Positions 49,601 to 61,507 of a DNA stretch of 64,000 nucleotides are shown piece after piece. Position 1 is the first letter of the stretch; each line of letters opens with the position of its first letter. The notes below the pieces were generated by a model, which saw only the letters and a list, made by a program, of their open reading frames with translations, was not told the DNA's origin and did no database searches. This stretch comes from Scedosporium boydii (lineage: Eukaryota > Ascomycota > Sordariomycetes > Microascales > Microascaceae): positions 1-64,000 of the forward strand of contig NJFT01000011.1 in assembly GCA_002221725.1 (NCBI GenBank). The letters run 5' to 3'. The position numbers and the translations under genes are program-made.

Positions 49601-52600
49601 CAGGAAGATTGTGCGTTGTGGCATAGGATTGGGGGAGATAGGGAAGATGCACAATTATATGAAACCCTTGGTGGGTTGATAGAGGAGATGTGGAAGCTTG
49701 ACAGCTGGCGTCTGATGTCGGGAAGCCGAGTCTGGAGAGATCGAAGGAGCTTCTCTGCTCCCAAACTCTGCCATATTTTGTACTTTTTGTTTGTAATCAC
49801 CTTGGATATATGTCTAATTTGATACGTAGCTACAGTTCGTTGCATTTTTTTTCCCCCCTTCTCTCTTCTCATAAGTGGATTCATGGATATCAGAAACGGC
49901 GGAGTTGCTTGTGCACTCATTACGTCTTTGCGGCGGTTGAAGCCATCTTCCCCCTTTTCGATCTAGCGGATTATGTTGAGGTTGAATCAGAGATCCCCAC
50001 CGAGCGTAATTCGACCTATTCTCGGACTTGGCTTGGAGGATTTAGCGTAGAGTGCCAAGGACGCTCCACCATTCGTAAAGATTCGAGAGTGTGGGGGGAC
50101 CACCCTTGCCATGGACTGGTGTGATGACATTCTCTGGCTTGGCACCTCGGCGTCTCTGCTGCAGTCCTTGGGCTAAACATATGAACGTACCTACATCGAC
50201 CAAGGAGTAACGTTCGTTCTCTCATCATACGAAGTACGAAGTGACAGGACACCGGATTGAGAGGCCGGAGGTTGTTCCAGAGGAACGAGATCTAAAGCTG
50301 TTTCTAAGACTGTTAGCTTCGGCGCTAGAGTGGAGCGAATGTTTCTTGTTCCTGGATAGAAGAGACAAAAAGACAAGAGACACAAGAGACACAAAAGACA
50401 TTACCATTCAAAGTCGAACATTGAACCCCTCACTTATGTCATGGGCTGGCCGGCCTAGCAAGTGGCGTTCAACTCGCCCGACTTGATGCTAAAGGCCTTT
50501 GGGTTAGGTCTCTCCACAGATGAAGCAGTTGAGGGCCATGCTAAAACCACACTATCCGTCCCACGTTCTCCGACTCTTCGACGATGCTATGACATTATTA
50601 TCTGTTCATAATTCTCCGGTTTAGTGTGGTGTACAAAGATTCACGTATGAAGACCAAGCTATCTCAGAATAATGCTTGGCCTCTCGCATGCTCTCGCATG
50701 CTCGCACAGCATGGCTGTTTCGTACTCGGGCTTGCGCTAGACACTAACGGAATCGTCGCACCGAGAGCGGCTCGCCGCCAATCGAATTGTGGGACGGCGC
50801 CCCGATCCCTACAGGGCTCAATGCAGCCGAGTTCTGCAAGGCGAGGTTGTGGTCTGTCTGTCTCAGATTTTTTTGGATGAGAGAGAGGGAGAAGTGAGCC
50901 GAGAGGTCGGGTTCGTGCATGAGTAACTGAGAAGATGTCAGATTTGAGACTTGTCTGGCTATTGCAGTGGTGCTGAACAGTCGACTACCGAGTTGAAAGG
51001 AACCCGAGATCTTGTTCCTCGATGTCTGAGGTTCTTGTACACTACTTTTGTACCTGGGACTCGCTATTGCCTACTAACTTCGTAAGAGCCTAGACAATCT
51101 TTGACTCGTGATCATCCTCGTAAGACAATCAATCAATCAATGATACCTAATTAACCACTAATTGAATGAATCAACATGTCCTGGGAACATTTGATCCATC
51201 AATTGATGAGCACTGATCGGATAATTACATCAATTAAAGTACCCTTCGCCTCGAGATCGGATTCCTACGACTCACGAGACCACAGCTACGACATCTCCAA
51301 GTTGTAAATCTCATTCGAATTAACCGACCAAGCTATCAGACTGGATCGTGCAAAGTATGGTTGACGATGAATTGAAGGCCGAGATTGGGTTCTGATGATC
51401 TCTGTCCCCAGGTACTGTACCTGCATTGCCTTCTTGCCAGTCAGGCAGTTGGGCCGCCCGTGCCATACCATTGCAGGCAAAAAGCCCACATGCACCCAGC
51501 ATACGAGCGAGACTATAATCTCCGCCTTTTCAGTGCGCCGTGACGAATTTCGACCGGGACCCGGAGAAGAGAGGGCCATTATTATTTACCGGTTACTGAC
51601 CTGACGCAACCGTCAAGCGCTCGGCCTGATCCTTGACTGCTCGAAGCTTCTTGCCCCAAGTCTCTTTAGGGTATTAAGATTAAGATCCTTTTCTCCAGTT
51701 ACGAATGAGGCAGGCAGTAAACGGGGCACAACAAAAGTCCAGAGGTAGTATTGACGTCGTCGTTGGAACTAGGCGGAGACAGTGTCTGGGCGCTGACCTG
51801 AAGTTGGACAGACCAGCAGAAGGACCACCACAATCAGAGAGAACCGGGCTCCACTCATTTACTAATTGATGATTGATGCCCAGTCCTAGTGCTCTGTTCA
51901 TTTGCTGTCGCCAACCGAGGAGCGATATTGAGACCTGTACGGGCCGAAAGTCGAGAGAATTCTTGAAGTACACTTGATGGAAGCAAATGCCCTTATGTTT
52001 GTTCCTCCTTTTGCCATTGGTTGCTCCTTGCGGCTCTCCCGACCGAAGTGAACTCGATCGATCGATGGAGGTCTTTTGCCTCGTGTCACTGGTTGGTTCC
52101 GGTTCTTGCCATTGGGACAAGCTGAGGGCATTTGACATTCGTTGACTGTTGACGTATCGGGTACATTTTGACCGTCATCCTGAATCAATGGCTCAGGCCC
52201 TTTCGAGGTCAGCGTAACCATCGTGTCAGCTTCCCCACCGCGGGTGCAGCCTGCAGTAGCCGTCCATTAATTAGCAGGACCTTCAGCCAACCAGCACCGT
52301 CAATTAGTGGGTTGCGCTGAAAAATCCCCCTATTCTAACGAAAATGTCACGATTTACAGGGTTGGCGCAGCGTACGTAGCATAGCCTCGACCGCAAGGTG
52401 CCAGCTGTGGTCGGCTCTGCGCTTGACTGGTCCTCAATGCAGAGCCGAGTCCATCAATTCAATTCACCTCATCCGTTCAATCCTGCTCAACTAACAATTG
52501 AACTGTGCCTCTTGACGTTATCTCCAAACGACATGGATTCATTGCTTCTTCTCAGATCCCAAGGAGCTGCCGTTGACAATAGTCTCTGCTCTGCCCACTG

Positions 52601-53600
52601 CTCTACCCTATTGTCCCGCCTCCTTTTTATAGCTCTCTCTAGCCTCCAGCTATTCTGCGGATTAGTCTCTCCGCTCTCCCATGATCTACGGCCAGGACAA
52701 GACCAAGAAACCTTGGGTCCAGAAATGTCGCTTCTGCCCACTTAATGCCCCTCCCCCTTCCACACCGACTAACACCGCCGTCTGAGAACACTTGGTTGAT
52801 GTTTCCGTTAAGCTGCATCCTTGGCTGCCCATTGGCTGAGCTGCGTGCCTCTGCCGCCCCCGGCTTCCGAAGAGGCCAAGTGCATCTCCCCTCCCTCGTG
52901 TTTCCCACAGTCGTAACACTAAAGACCGGAAGGGCCTTTTATTCTCATTTAGTTCTCTTGACATTTACGACATTGGGTTGGCGGACTGAGGGCCATCCTA
53001 GCTAGCCACTGCAGCGTTCCATACTGGGAGTGGTAAGCTTAGCCCCTGGAGATGCAGGAAAGGCGTGGGCGCTGCTGTCAGGTACCACTACGGTTTATGC
53101 AGGTTCGATGGCACGGGTTTTCCGTTAGAGATCGAGAAGCCGGCCCATGTTAGCCCATGTTCATGTTAAGATGCATTTTTCTCCTTCTTTTGCAATGTTG
53201 CTCTGAGTTGTACATTCCTGGCCCACTCAGTGGTTTATTTGGTAGCGCCGTATTTCACATCTTGGGAACGTTTATGCTTCACGCCCAGGTTTTCCCCGTT
53301 CCCCGTACATCTTGCGTCTGTGACTTTATTACTCCCCTTGTACTATATGCTTCTTGACTGATCTATTGAGGCATCTCACTGAGTCGACTCCGTTGTCTTA
53401 GTCTCCGATATGGGTCGTCTCCCCCCCTGGCCCGGCATTCTTTCGCCTGGCTGGTCTCTGAATGAGCTGCCAGCAAGAGACCCTGACTTGTCACTCTCGT
53501 CACTCTTCCGTTTTGAAGGAAAGGGGAGAGACAAAACTCAAGCAATGCCCTCCATCTGATGTCTCTGATGGTCTCTTTTCCAACCTCGCTTCTTCTCTCC
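46661..53600. other. Gene-poor stretch
   Basis: I see no supportable gene in about 7 kb. Short frames lack motifs. Notable bits are ATCAATTGAT palindromes (47424-47433, 51198-51207, and a split version near 47586-47602), GTACGGAGTAC at 48114-48124, TACGGAGTAC at 49060-49069, and repeated GAAGTACGAAGT at 50231-50242. Confidence 0.55.
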
Positions 53601-54502
53601 TAGTTGCGATTGCACTATCATAAGACGTATTAACGATTTGAAATTTAATTGTTTCGTTTTCTCTCCTTGGCTTACTGGACCTATTTCCTCGTTTTAATAA
53701 TATTTGTCTTTCTCATTTATTGTTCTCTTTCTCCTTTATATTTTTTTGCCCTCTTTAATATCTATCTCGTCCATATTACTTGTTACGTTGCGACGTCTCC
53801 AAACTTGCTACGACCTATTTAACTCTTAATGATCAACGTCGACGACATCATCTTATAATACGATACAGACCGAAGCCTGCAAAGGATATACGATCAACTT
53901 CAGAGAAGAAGAGCCTTTAACGCAACGAGCCGAACGAACGGTTTCCATAGGAAAGGAAAAACAAAAACATATTCGCTCCACAGCATTTCCATAATCTCCA
54001 CGCCCTCATCATAATAATTTTTTATTCTTCTTCTTTTTTTCTTTCTGTCCCTACTTGTTTCCGAAGCCCGTCGGCGAGGCGACACTTCTTTCCTTCGATT
54101 TCCGCGGGTCAAACAAACGATCTTGGGGATTCCGTTTTACATACATTAGAGAGGTTAGACCGATTGGAGAAGCTCGATCGAACCGTGCAAAAAAAGCCTT
54201 CCCCATTCGAGCAAGAGACGGGACGAACGACGAGCCAGGCGGGAATAAATCCAACGAAAAATACCAGAAGAGGAAAAAGAGGGAAAACATAAACAGCGGC
54301 AAGCAGCATTATCGAAAGTCTGTTTGGTTTTTGTTTCTCTTATTTTCTTCCCGTTGCTACAGGACTTGTTCTGCCTTGTGGACCGCTCGAAGAAGATAAG
54401 AGCTCAGTTGCAGTGCTCAAGCTGGCTGGGTCTAGTAGTTGTGCAGAGCTAGGGTGCAGTCATATTCTCGCCAGGTTATGAGAGTTCACAACTGGAGTTG
54501 CT
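53601..54502 (+). promoter_or_regulatory. Probable promoter and leader of the PHD-finger gene
   Basis: The stretch is T/C- and then A-rich, with long pyrimidine runs at about 53660-53780, typical of fungal leaders. No coding frame is convincing. The role is inferred from position. Confidence 0.4.
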
Positions 54503-57500
54503 ATGAGTGGGGATCAACCGGCGACCAGGTTAGTTGATTTTGATATTTTATTTTTTTTTTCAAATGTTCCTTCTTTTCTTTTCTTGGAATATCCGTTCCC
54601 TTTCCCCAGTCATCTCCGGTCCCTCTTCCTTTTTTTTGCTCTTCCAAATTCATCAGGGCATTATTTCCTGCTTGGACACCGTCCTCCAGTCGATTCCACT
54701 TCAGCCCGCCTCGAGATCGATCCCTTTTGTCTCTGCAACGGCACAGGACATTGGTACCATTGAAGTAAGCTCTACACTCGAGGGTCAAGGTTGGCTGTGA
54801 CTGCAACAGTCCGTCCGGTCCCGCCAATCCCTACCACTCCAGTCCCAATCCCAGTCCCAGTCACAATCCCGGTGTGGTCTGGTCCAGTCCTCTTCTGACC
54901 TCTCTCTCTTGGTCGTTTGTACTTGTACCTGTACCAGAACCCCCTCCAAGTCACCCACCAAATTACCCCGGCTTATCTGACTGTCGAATGTACAAAGTAC
55001 CTTTCTCATCCCTCTTGCCTGCCTGCTCCTGCTTCTGCTCCTGCTTCTGCACCACACCTGCACTCACGCACTCACGCACTCACACCTTCCAATTGTCTAT
55101 TCTCTCGCCCTCTCCTCCACTCACTTTTTCCCCCCGGCTGGTGTGTCCCTGCTCACCCGCCTTTCCTACCTATCCATTCGCCAGTTCAATCCTGCTCAGT
55201 CATACTTGGGTAGTTCCCGGTCTTCTGCCTGGGAAATCCCGTCCTGTCTCGGCTAACATCCTGCTAACGCTTGGTCCCCTCCCCTTCCTTTCATTCAGCT
55301 TTGGAGATCCAAACGCTCAGTCGTCCACTCCTCGACAAACTCCAACTTCCATCGCTTTTCCTAGTCCGAGTTTCGAAACTCCCAACCATCTCCAGAAACC
55401 CCGATTTGACGACCCCTCGGCTTCCTGGGCTCAAACACCTCGTTTCGCCGAAGATATTTCCGTCTTCAATTCCACACCGGGAAATCTCGACGCCGCTCAC
55501 CGTCGCTACACCGCCAACACGCCAATTAGCACCGGCAGTTCTAGTACTAGTAGCAACGTCGGCAGTAGTATCAATAATACCAACATCACCAACACCGCAA
55601 CCACACCGACTGCCACTCTGTCCGCAACCGCCGCAATCGCAGCCGCCACCAGCAACGCCAAAGGTGTCACTCGTCCTCGAATCCCGTCCATTCTATTGAA
55701 CCGCCCGATTTCCGCCGGTGAGATCGCTGCCCACATTGCGTCCCATGTCACGCACTTCTCTCCGAGCCCAATCCTACCGACCGTCGACCCCTCGCTCCGC
55801 TTACCCTCGTCGCCTTTACCTCTGAACAGTATATCTCGTGATTGGTCTGCCGAACCCGACGAAAACTCCCAGCAGCAAAGCAACCAGGAACGAGCCCGCA
55901 AGAAGGCCCGGAGGGGAACCATATCAATACCAGGACCCAACTCCGCCACCCATCCGCAACAGCAGCAGCAGCCCACTCAAACCGCAACGCCTCCGCCTTC
56001 TGCCCGCAAGGCGGACCGGAAGCTTGCCGCAGACAACGCGGCGACCAGTATGCACGATGACCAGGGCTACGGCCAGCAAGATTTCCTCGGAGTGGCGGCG
56101 ACGGCTCCCCATGGCGACATGACCGCTTTTACCGCCTCACAGCATGATATATTCGGCTATCCCATGTCGGCGCCCGCCGGCGCTCCCGCTGCTTTTTGGG
56201 ATCCTTCGGTGTCCATGTCAGCAATGGATTTAGACTTTGCCGCGCAGGCTGCGGCGTCGGGTATTCTTTTTCAGACACCTGCGCCGGCGCATCGTGGGTT
56301 AGAGACTTATGATTGGAATTCCAACCCCGCGCTTTTCCAAGATCCGACGGCGCATACTTCTATGAACGCAAATGCGAACGGGGTGCCCCAATCGTCCAAC
56401 CAGGAAAACGTACAACCTCCGGCTAAGAAGGACCGGCCGTTGGCGCCTAAGCCAAGCACGTCGTCCGGTGTCCAGGAGTCGGTCACGAGCGAGATGGTCG
56501 GTGCTTACACTACTACCACTACTACCGCTGCTATCGAGAATCCCTTCGCCTTGAGCCCTAGTGGCGCCGTCAACCCGGGCCTTCTCTACAGCAGGCCGCC
56601 GTCGTCGAGCATGGACACTACTGCGAACCCTTTTAACCCCGTCAGCCAACCCGAGTCGTCGGTGCCTACGCTTGCCGATGCGGCCCCTCTGGCGCCAGCC
56701 TCTGCGGGACCCGATGGGCTGCAACGGTCCTTTAGCTACAAAGAGCCGACTAGGCGCGGGCGGCGCGAGCCTGCCAGCTCCCCAATCAAGCCTACGAACC
56801 CCCGAGCAGGTCTGCAACGGAGCTTCAGCGAGAACAGGGGCAAGAGACAGCTACCCACCCTAGCGCCTGCCGCCACTCGTTCTTCTTCCTCCTCGCAGAC
56901 GATGCAAGCGAACGGATCGGGTGCCGCTTCCTCCAGCCGGCCTTCGTCGAGCTCTCGGCAATCCGGCCGCATCTCCCCGATGAAACTTCATCATCGCCTC
57001 ACTAGCCTATCCTCCATCCCTGAATCCCGCGGACCACCCCCGCGCACCCGCACCTCAGTCAAGTTCACCATCGACGCCCGCGGCCGAGCTCACGCCGAGA
57101 CGACCCTCGTCGTCGACGAACCCGCCCCCCTCCGGAGGACGACGATGACGGGCAGGAGAGACCGCAGCCTCGTCCCATCCGACTCGGAGGATTCCGCCAC
57201 TGATGACGAGCCCATCATCATCCCCAGCCGTAACTCCTCCTTCGCCCTCCCAGATCCATGCAAGCCCGTTGGCTCCATCTTTAGTTCTTCCTCTTCCTCC
57301 GGTAGTAGTAGGAAGAAGAATAGGAAGAGCCCCCACGTGCGTGCGAGTTTCTCTTTTGACGGCCGCGCTATGTCGCCTGATGACGACGAGAGCGAGGCCG
57401 AGACCGTCGTAGACGACCGCTCGGACCGCGAGAGTGGGCCTAGAGGTGGCGGCGGTGATGCGGCGAGCGCGGTGAGGAAGCTGGTGGAGGATAGAGCGAG

Positions 57501-58062
57501 CAAGAGGGCGCAGCAGAGGTTCGCTTCGACAGGCAGTGGGGTTGGTGGATTCGAGTGGGGACGGGCCAACGTGGTTTCGCCGTTGGGCGTGATGGAGGGG
57601 AGGGCGATGCCGACGCCGTCAACGGGGGGTAGGAGGTTTGGCATTCGGTGTATTTGCCATCGGAACGATCATGGCGGAGTAGCGGATACTTTTATGGTCC
57701 AGTGGTGGGTTTATTCTCTCTTTTTCACTTTTCCCCCCATCTTTTTTCCGTCTACTCTCCTTCAACCCCTGTCATTCTTCTACCCATCTTGTTCATGGTT
57801 ACTGACAAAATATAACAGCGAGGCTTGCGAAATGTGGCTCCACGGCAGGTGCATCAACATTACGAGGCGCGAGATGCCCCCTGTATATATCTGCGCCTTT
57901 TGCGCCAACACGCCCAATATGAGAGGCGGAAGGATGCGCGACACGGGTGGCAACACCAGGGGCGTGAGCTTGGGAAGCGGATTGCCGCCCGGGGGAGGAC
58001 TTGGCCATCACGGACACGGGACCTCACCTTTGGCGCATAAGTCGTTTAAGTCGTTTCGGTGA
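54503..58062 (+). CDS. PHD-finger protein, likely chromatin reader
   Basis: Three exons (54503-54528, 55299-57704, 57819-58062) join into 891 residues. The first intron is unusually long (770 bases), the second 114 bases. The PHD finger spans about residues 796-842: 'IRCICHRNDHGG' supplies the first Cys pair, the exon junction completes 'MVQCEACEMWLHGRC' with the Cys-Cys and His-Cys ligands, and 'YICAFC' the last pair. The aromatic Trp before His is kept. The rest is disordered, rich in Ser, Thr, Ala and Pro, with a basic 'RARKKARRG' near residue 203, a Gln run, and SFSYKEPTRRGRR-type repeats ('LQRSFS' twice, near residues 478 and 513). PHD fingers of this kind usually bind histone H3 tails. 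The exact complex is not shown. A start inside the long intron would lose the splice frame and looks less likely. Confidence 0.85.
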
Positions 58063-59588
58063 AACCGGCTTTGCTTGTCCCCCCCGCCGCTTTTTGTTTT
58101 TGATTAATGGCTTATGAGGTTTATGAATATTTGGTGTTTATTTTTTCTTTCTTGTTCCTGTTTCCCATTCCGTCTTTTTTGGCTCTCTCTCTCTAATGAC
58201 GGCTGATGGCTTTCCCTCTCATGAATATGGGGACGGGGGAAATATCACGGCGAACAAAAGGCAAAAAGAAAGGCGTGCGGGTAAGAAACGTGGATTTGTG
58301 TCTTTTGGGGGCTTTTCCTGTTCTTGGTGCTGCTGGGTGGTGATGGCATTGCGCGAGCATGTATAGCATAGGAAGGAATCGAAGTGGGTTTTGTGCATTC
58401 ATCGTTCTTATTTTTTATACTTTCTTTTGCATGGTGATGTCATGTTCGGGAAGACAGGCGTTGTTCCAGCCCTGCTACGTTCTAGGCTTTTTTTCCTTCC
58501 GGCGGTTGATATGATGTGATGGGGATTTTGATCTACGATGTCAGTGATGTGTTTTAGGGGAATGTCTATGTTGGGTCTTCATCTTGTTCATCCCGCGAAC
58601 TATACATCGATATCTAAATGATACTCTTAGGAAGTACGGCGCGAGGCTAGGATGAGGGATGGAATGAATCCCCCCACGCATGCTACTTAATCTTATGCTC
58701 ACAGACACGAAGCGGGCGAGTTGGCCATAAAGAGGATGATATCACATATTTCGACGCGAATGATCCCAATTTGATAAGCCAACTGCGGCACTATGTATAA
58801 TTAAAGCGAACAGGAGTGCAGTGGAAGGTAGCATTTCTCGAAGCAGCTCCGTTGCTGCACGGCAGGGAAGATGCGGAGGTGGTGTGGTTTTAATGTCGTC
58901 TCTCCCTCCGGGCCGTCGGTAGGGGCTTGGAACCTCGGAATCGGCCTGGCTTCGGGGAAGTAAATTGCTGCGGCTCTTGTTGGCTTCAATACTCGAGTCG
59001 GGTTACACGGCTCGATTAGTCGGATGGCAATGTTTGACAACAATTGAAGCTCACTTGGAGGAACCCCCTTCGACTCGATCGGGCATTTAGTATTCCGATC
59101 AACCATCCGAAGCCTACTCGTTCCGTTGCTCTCGGAAACACCATTTATCTCTTTCATCAAATGTTTTACACCTGATTCTCACCCGAACCTGGACGTTCAG
59201 ATCCCAGGCCCCGTCAAGACAAACAATTTGAAGCAATTTGATAGGTATCCACCGCAGGTTCTAAGTCACAAGTAGCTAGACCTCTCGCTCCTTCCCTCCG
59301 CCACCTATCCGAGATCGGACCTGGCGGGGTAGACGGAAGCAGCAATGGGTGAATGAGGGGCAAGCAATTGGAAATGACGGTTGGATGGGGGAAGAGAAAA
59401 GGATGCTTTTTTTGTCAAGGGTTCTTGCTGATAGCAGCACCTTCTCCCCCTAAACTCTCTTCCTTATTCTCTTCTCGATCAAATTAGTCTTTTATTTTTA
59501 ATTTTCGTGGAGGCCTAGGATCTCTGTGTATCATCAATCCCTCCAATTGAACATCCTTGAAGCTCTACCATTTATCGGGACGTCAACC
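58063..59588. other. Intergenic region between the PHD gene and LEU2
   Basis: No supportable gene. A minus-strand frame of 119 codons at 58801-59160 shows no motif. T-rich tracts near 58140 are likely 3' untranslated region, and 59400-59588 is the likely LEU2 leader. Confidence 0.5.
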
Positions 59589-61013
59589 ATGGCGCAGCAC
59601 AACATTGTTGTTTTCGGAGGAGACCATTGCGGTCCCGAGGTATGTTTTTTTACTGCTACTACCTCAAGAACTGGATCTCATCGTACTCTCGCCAATTGAG
59701 GCCAAGAATTTTCCGTGAGAAAGAAAGAAGTGATTGCTAACGTGCTCTTGCGGTTCTAGGTCGTTGCCGAGGGTGTCAAGGTGTGCTACCCCCCACCTAA
59801 CCACCCAATTCTCCCTCTCCTCCACAGCCCGAGACTGCAAATCGATGCCGACCGCGCGGAAAGCAATGGCCAATCAACAAGCGAACTAACAGACATGACC
59901 GGAATAGATCCTCAAGGCCATCGAGGCGAATAGCCCCTCCTCCGGCACCTTTAACATCCAAGAGCATTTGATGGGTGGCGTGAGTTAACTCGGATCTATC
60001 CTACATAGCTCTTAAACTCCCCGTTTCCTAGCTAACCATCCATCTCCCTCGACAAGTGCTCCATCAATGCCCACGGCACTCCCCTCACTGAAGAAGCCCT
60101 CTCCGCCGCCAAAGCCGCCGACGCCGTCCTCCTAGGCGCCATCGGCGGTCCCGAATGGGGCACGGGCACGATCCGCCCCGAGCAGGGCATCCTACGCATC
60201 CGCAAGGAGATGGGAACTTACGGCAACCTGCGCCCATGCTCCTTCGCCTCCGATACCCTCGTCGACTTCTCGCCGCTCAAGGCCGACGTGTGCCGTGGCA
60301 CCGACTTCGTCATCGTGCGCGAGCTCACGGGCGGCATCTACTTCGGCGAGCGCAAGGAGGACGAGGGCGACGGCAAGGCGTGGGATACGGAGCCCTACTC
60401 GCGCGAGGAGGTTGAGCGCGTGGCGCGCCTCGCGGGGTTCCTTGCCCTCAAGAGGGGGGACGACACCGTTACGAGCCTTGACAAGGCGAATGTTTTGGCG
60501 ACGAGCAGGTTGTGGAGGAAGGTGATTACGGAGGTTTTTGAGAAGGAGTTCCCGCAGTTGAAGTTGCAGCATCAGCTGATCGATAGCGCGGCTATGATCC
60601 TCGTCAAGAACCCCCGCGGCTTGAACGGTGTCGTCGTGACGAGTAACCTGTTCGGAGACATCATTAGCGACGAGGCGAGCGTCATCCCCGGCAGCATTGG
60701 CTTGCTCCCCAGCGCGAGCCTGAGCGGCATCCCCGACGGAAAGTCCAAGTGCAACGGTATCTACGAGCCCATTCACGGCTCAGCGCCCGACATCTCGGGT
60801 AAGGGCGTCGTGAACCCCGTCGGCACGATCCTTTCGGTCGCCATGTTGTTGAGGTATTCGCTTAATCTGTCCAAGGAGGCGGATGCTGTTGAGCAGGCGG
60901 TGAAGATGGCTATTGATGGAGGGGTTAGGACGAAGGATCTTGGTGGTGCGGCGGGGACGAAGGAGATGGGTGATGCGATTGTGAAGGAGTTGGTTGCTAT
61001 TTTGAAGCAGTAG
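59589..61013 (+). CDS. LEU2: 3-isopropylmalate dehydrogenase
   Basis: Four exons (59589-59639, 59760-59780, 59908-59979, 60057-61013) join into 366 residues, the usual length. The enzyme oxidises and decarboxylates 3-isopropylmalate with NAD to 2-oxoisocaproate, the third step of leucine synthesis. The N-terminal '[11 protein letters not shown]' is the family's nucleotide-site opening. '[20 protein letters not shown]' is the adjacent loop, '[13 protein letters not shown]' contains the substrate arginine, '[11 protein letters not shown]' the second, and '[19 protein letters not shown]' the metal-binding aspartates. '[14 protein letters not shown]' is the NAD-binding segment. No catalytic residue appears lost. 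Exon 2 encodes only seven residues. Filamentous fungi often have two paralogues, and I cannot say which this is. The downstream EVE gene lies on the same strand. Confidence 0.96.
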
Positions 61014-61507
61014 GCACGTGGGATGGTTTAGGATGCCGGGGGTGGATTTAGACCTGAGCTATGGATAGGGAACATAAAATATGAGATGCCATCATGAAGC
61101 GATTTACTGTGTTTGGACTCTGCGGTGCTTGTGTTCCTCATCTGCAACCCCGAGAGTTACTGTCTCGAATGGTGATGTGCAGTCCTCACGAAAAGAAAAC
61201 TGTTGTGTGGGTGTGGCCGCTCTTTAGAGGTGTTGTTGGGTTGGGGGCATCGGTAAGTTGATTTGTCTCACGGAGCGAGGGATCAGTGTGGTGAAGGTGG
61301 TTAAATTGACGATCCCAGCAATTCAAAGTCGCAAAGCCTCAGCCCTTCGCATTCTACGCTCACCGTTATCCGCACCCCCACCATTGACCTCCCACACCCC
61401 TCTCCAAAAACCTCCAAGCCTCAACTTCCACTCCATCACCGGGATATGATCTCACTTTTTTTTCTACCACCCGACCCAATTGATTTGAAATATATCTGAT
61501 TTCGAAT
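61014..61507. other. LEU2 3' region and EVE gene promoter
   Basis: About 490 bases without a gene. The proximal part is likely LEU2 3' untranslated region and the C-rich part near 61370-61440 the leader of the next gene. Confidence 0.5.

Noticed and set aside
54874..55298. Upstream extension of the PHD-finger protein exon
   Set aside because: It starts without ATG and is low-complexity; splicing from 54528 to 55299 gives a better frame and start, though it is kept as an open question.
58801..59160. 119-codon minus-strand frame
   Set aside because: No domain, no splice structure, and no support from its neighbours.
60192..60776. 194-codon open frame antisense to LEU2
   Set aside because: A shadow of the strongly conserved LEU2 exon; no motif of its own.
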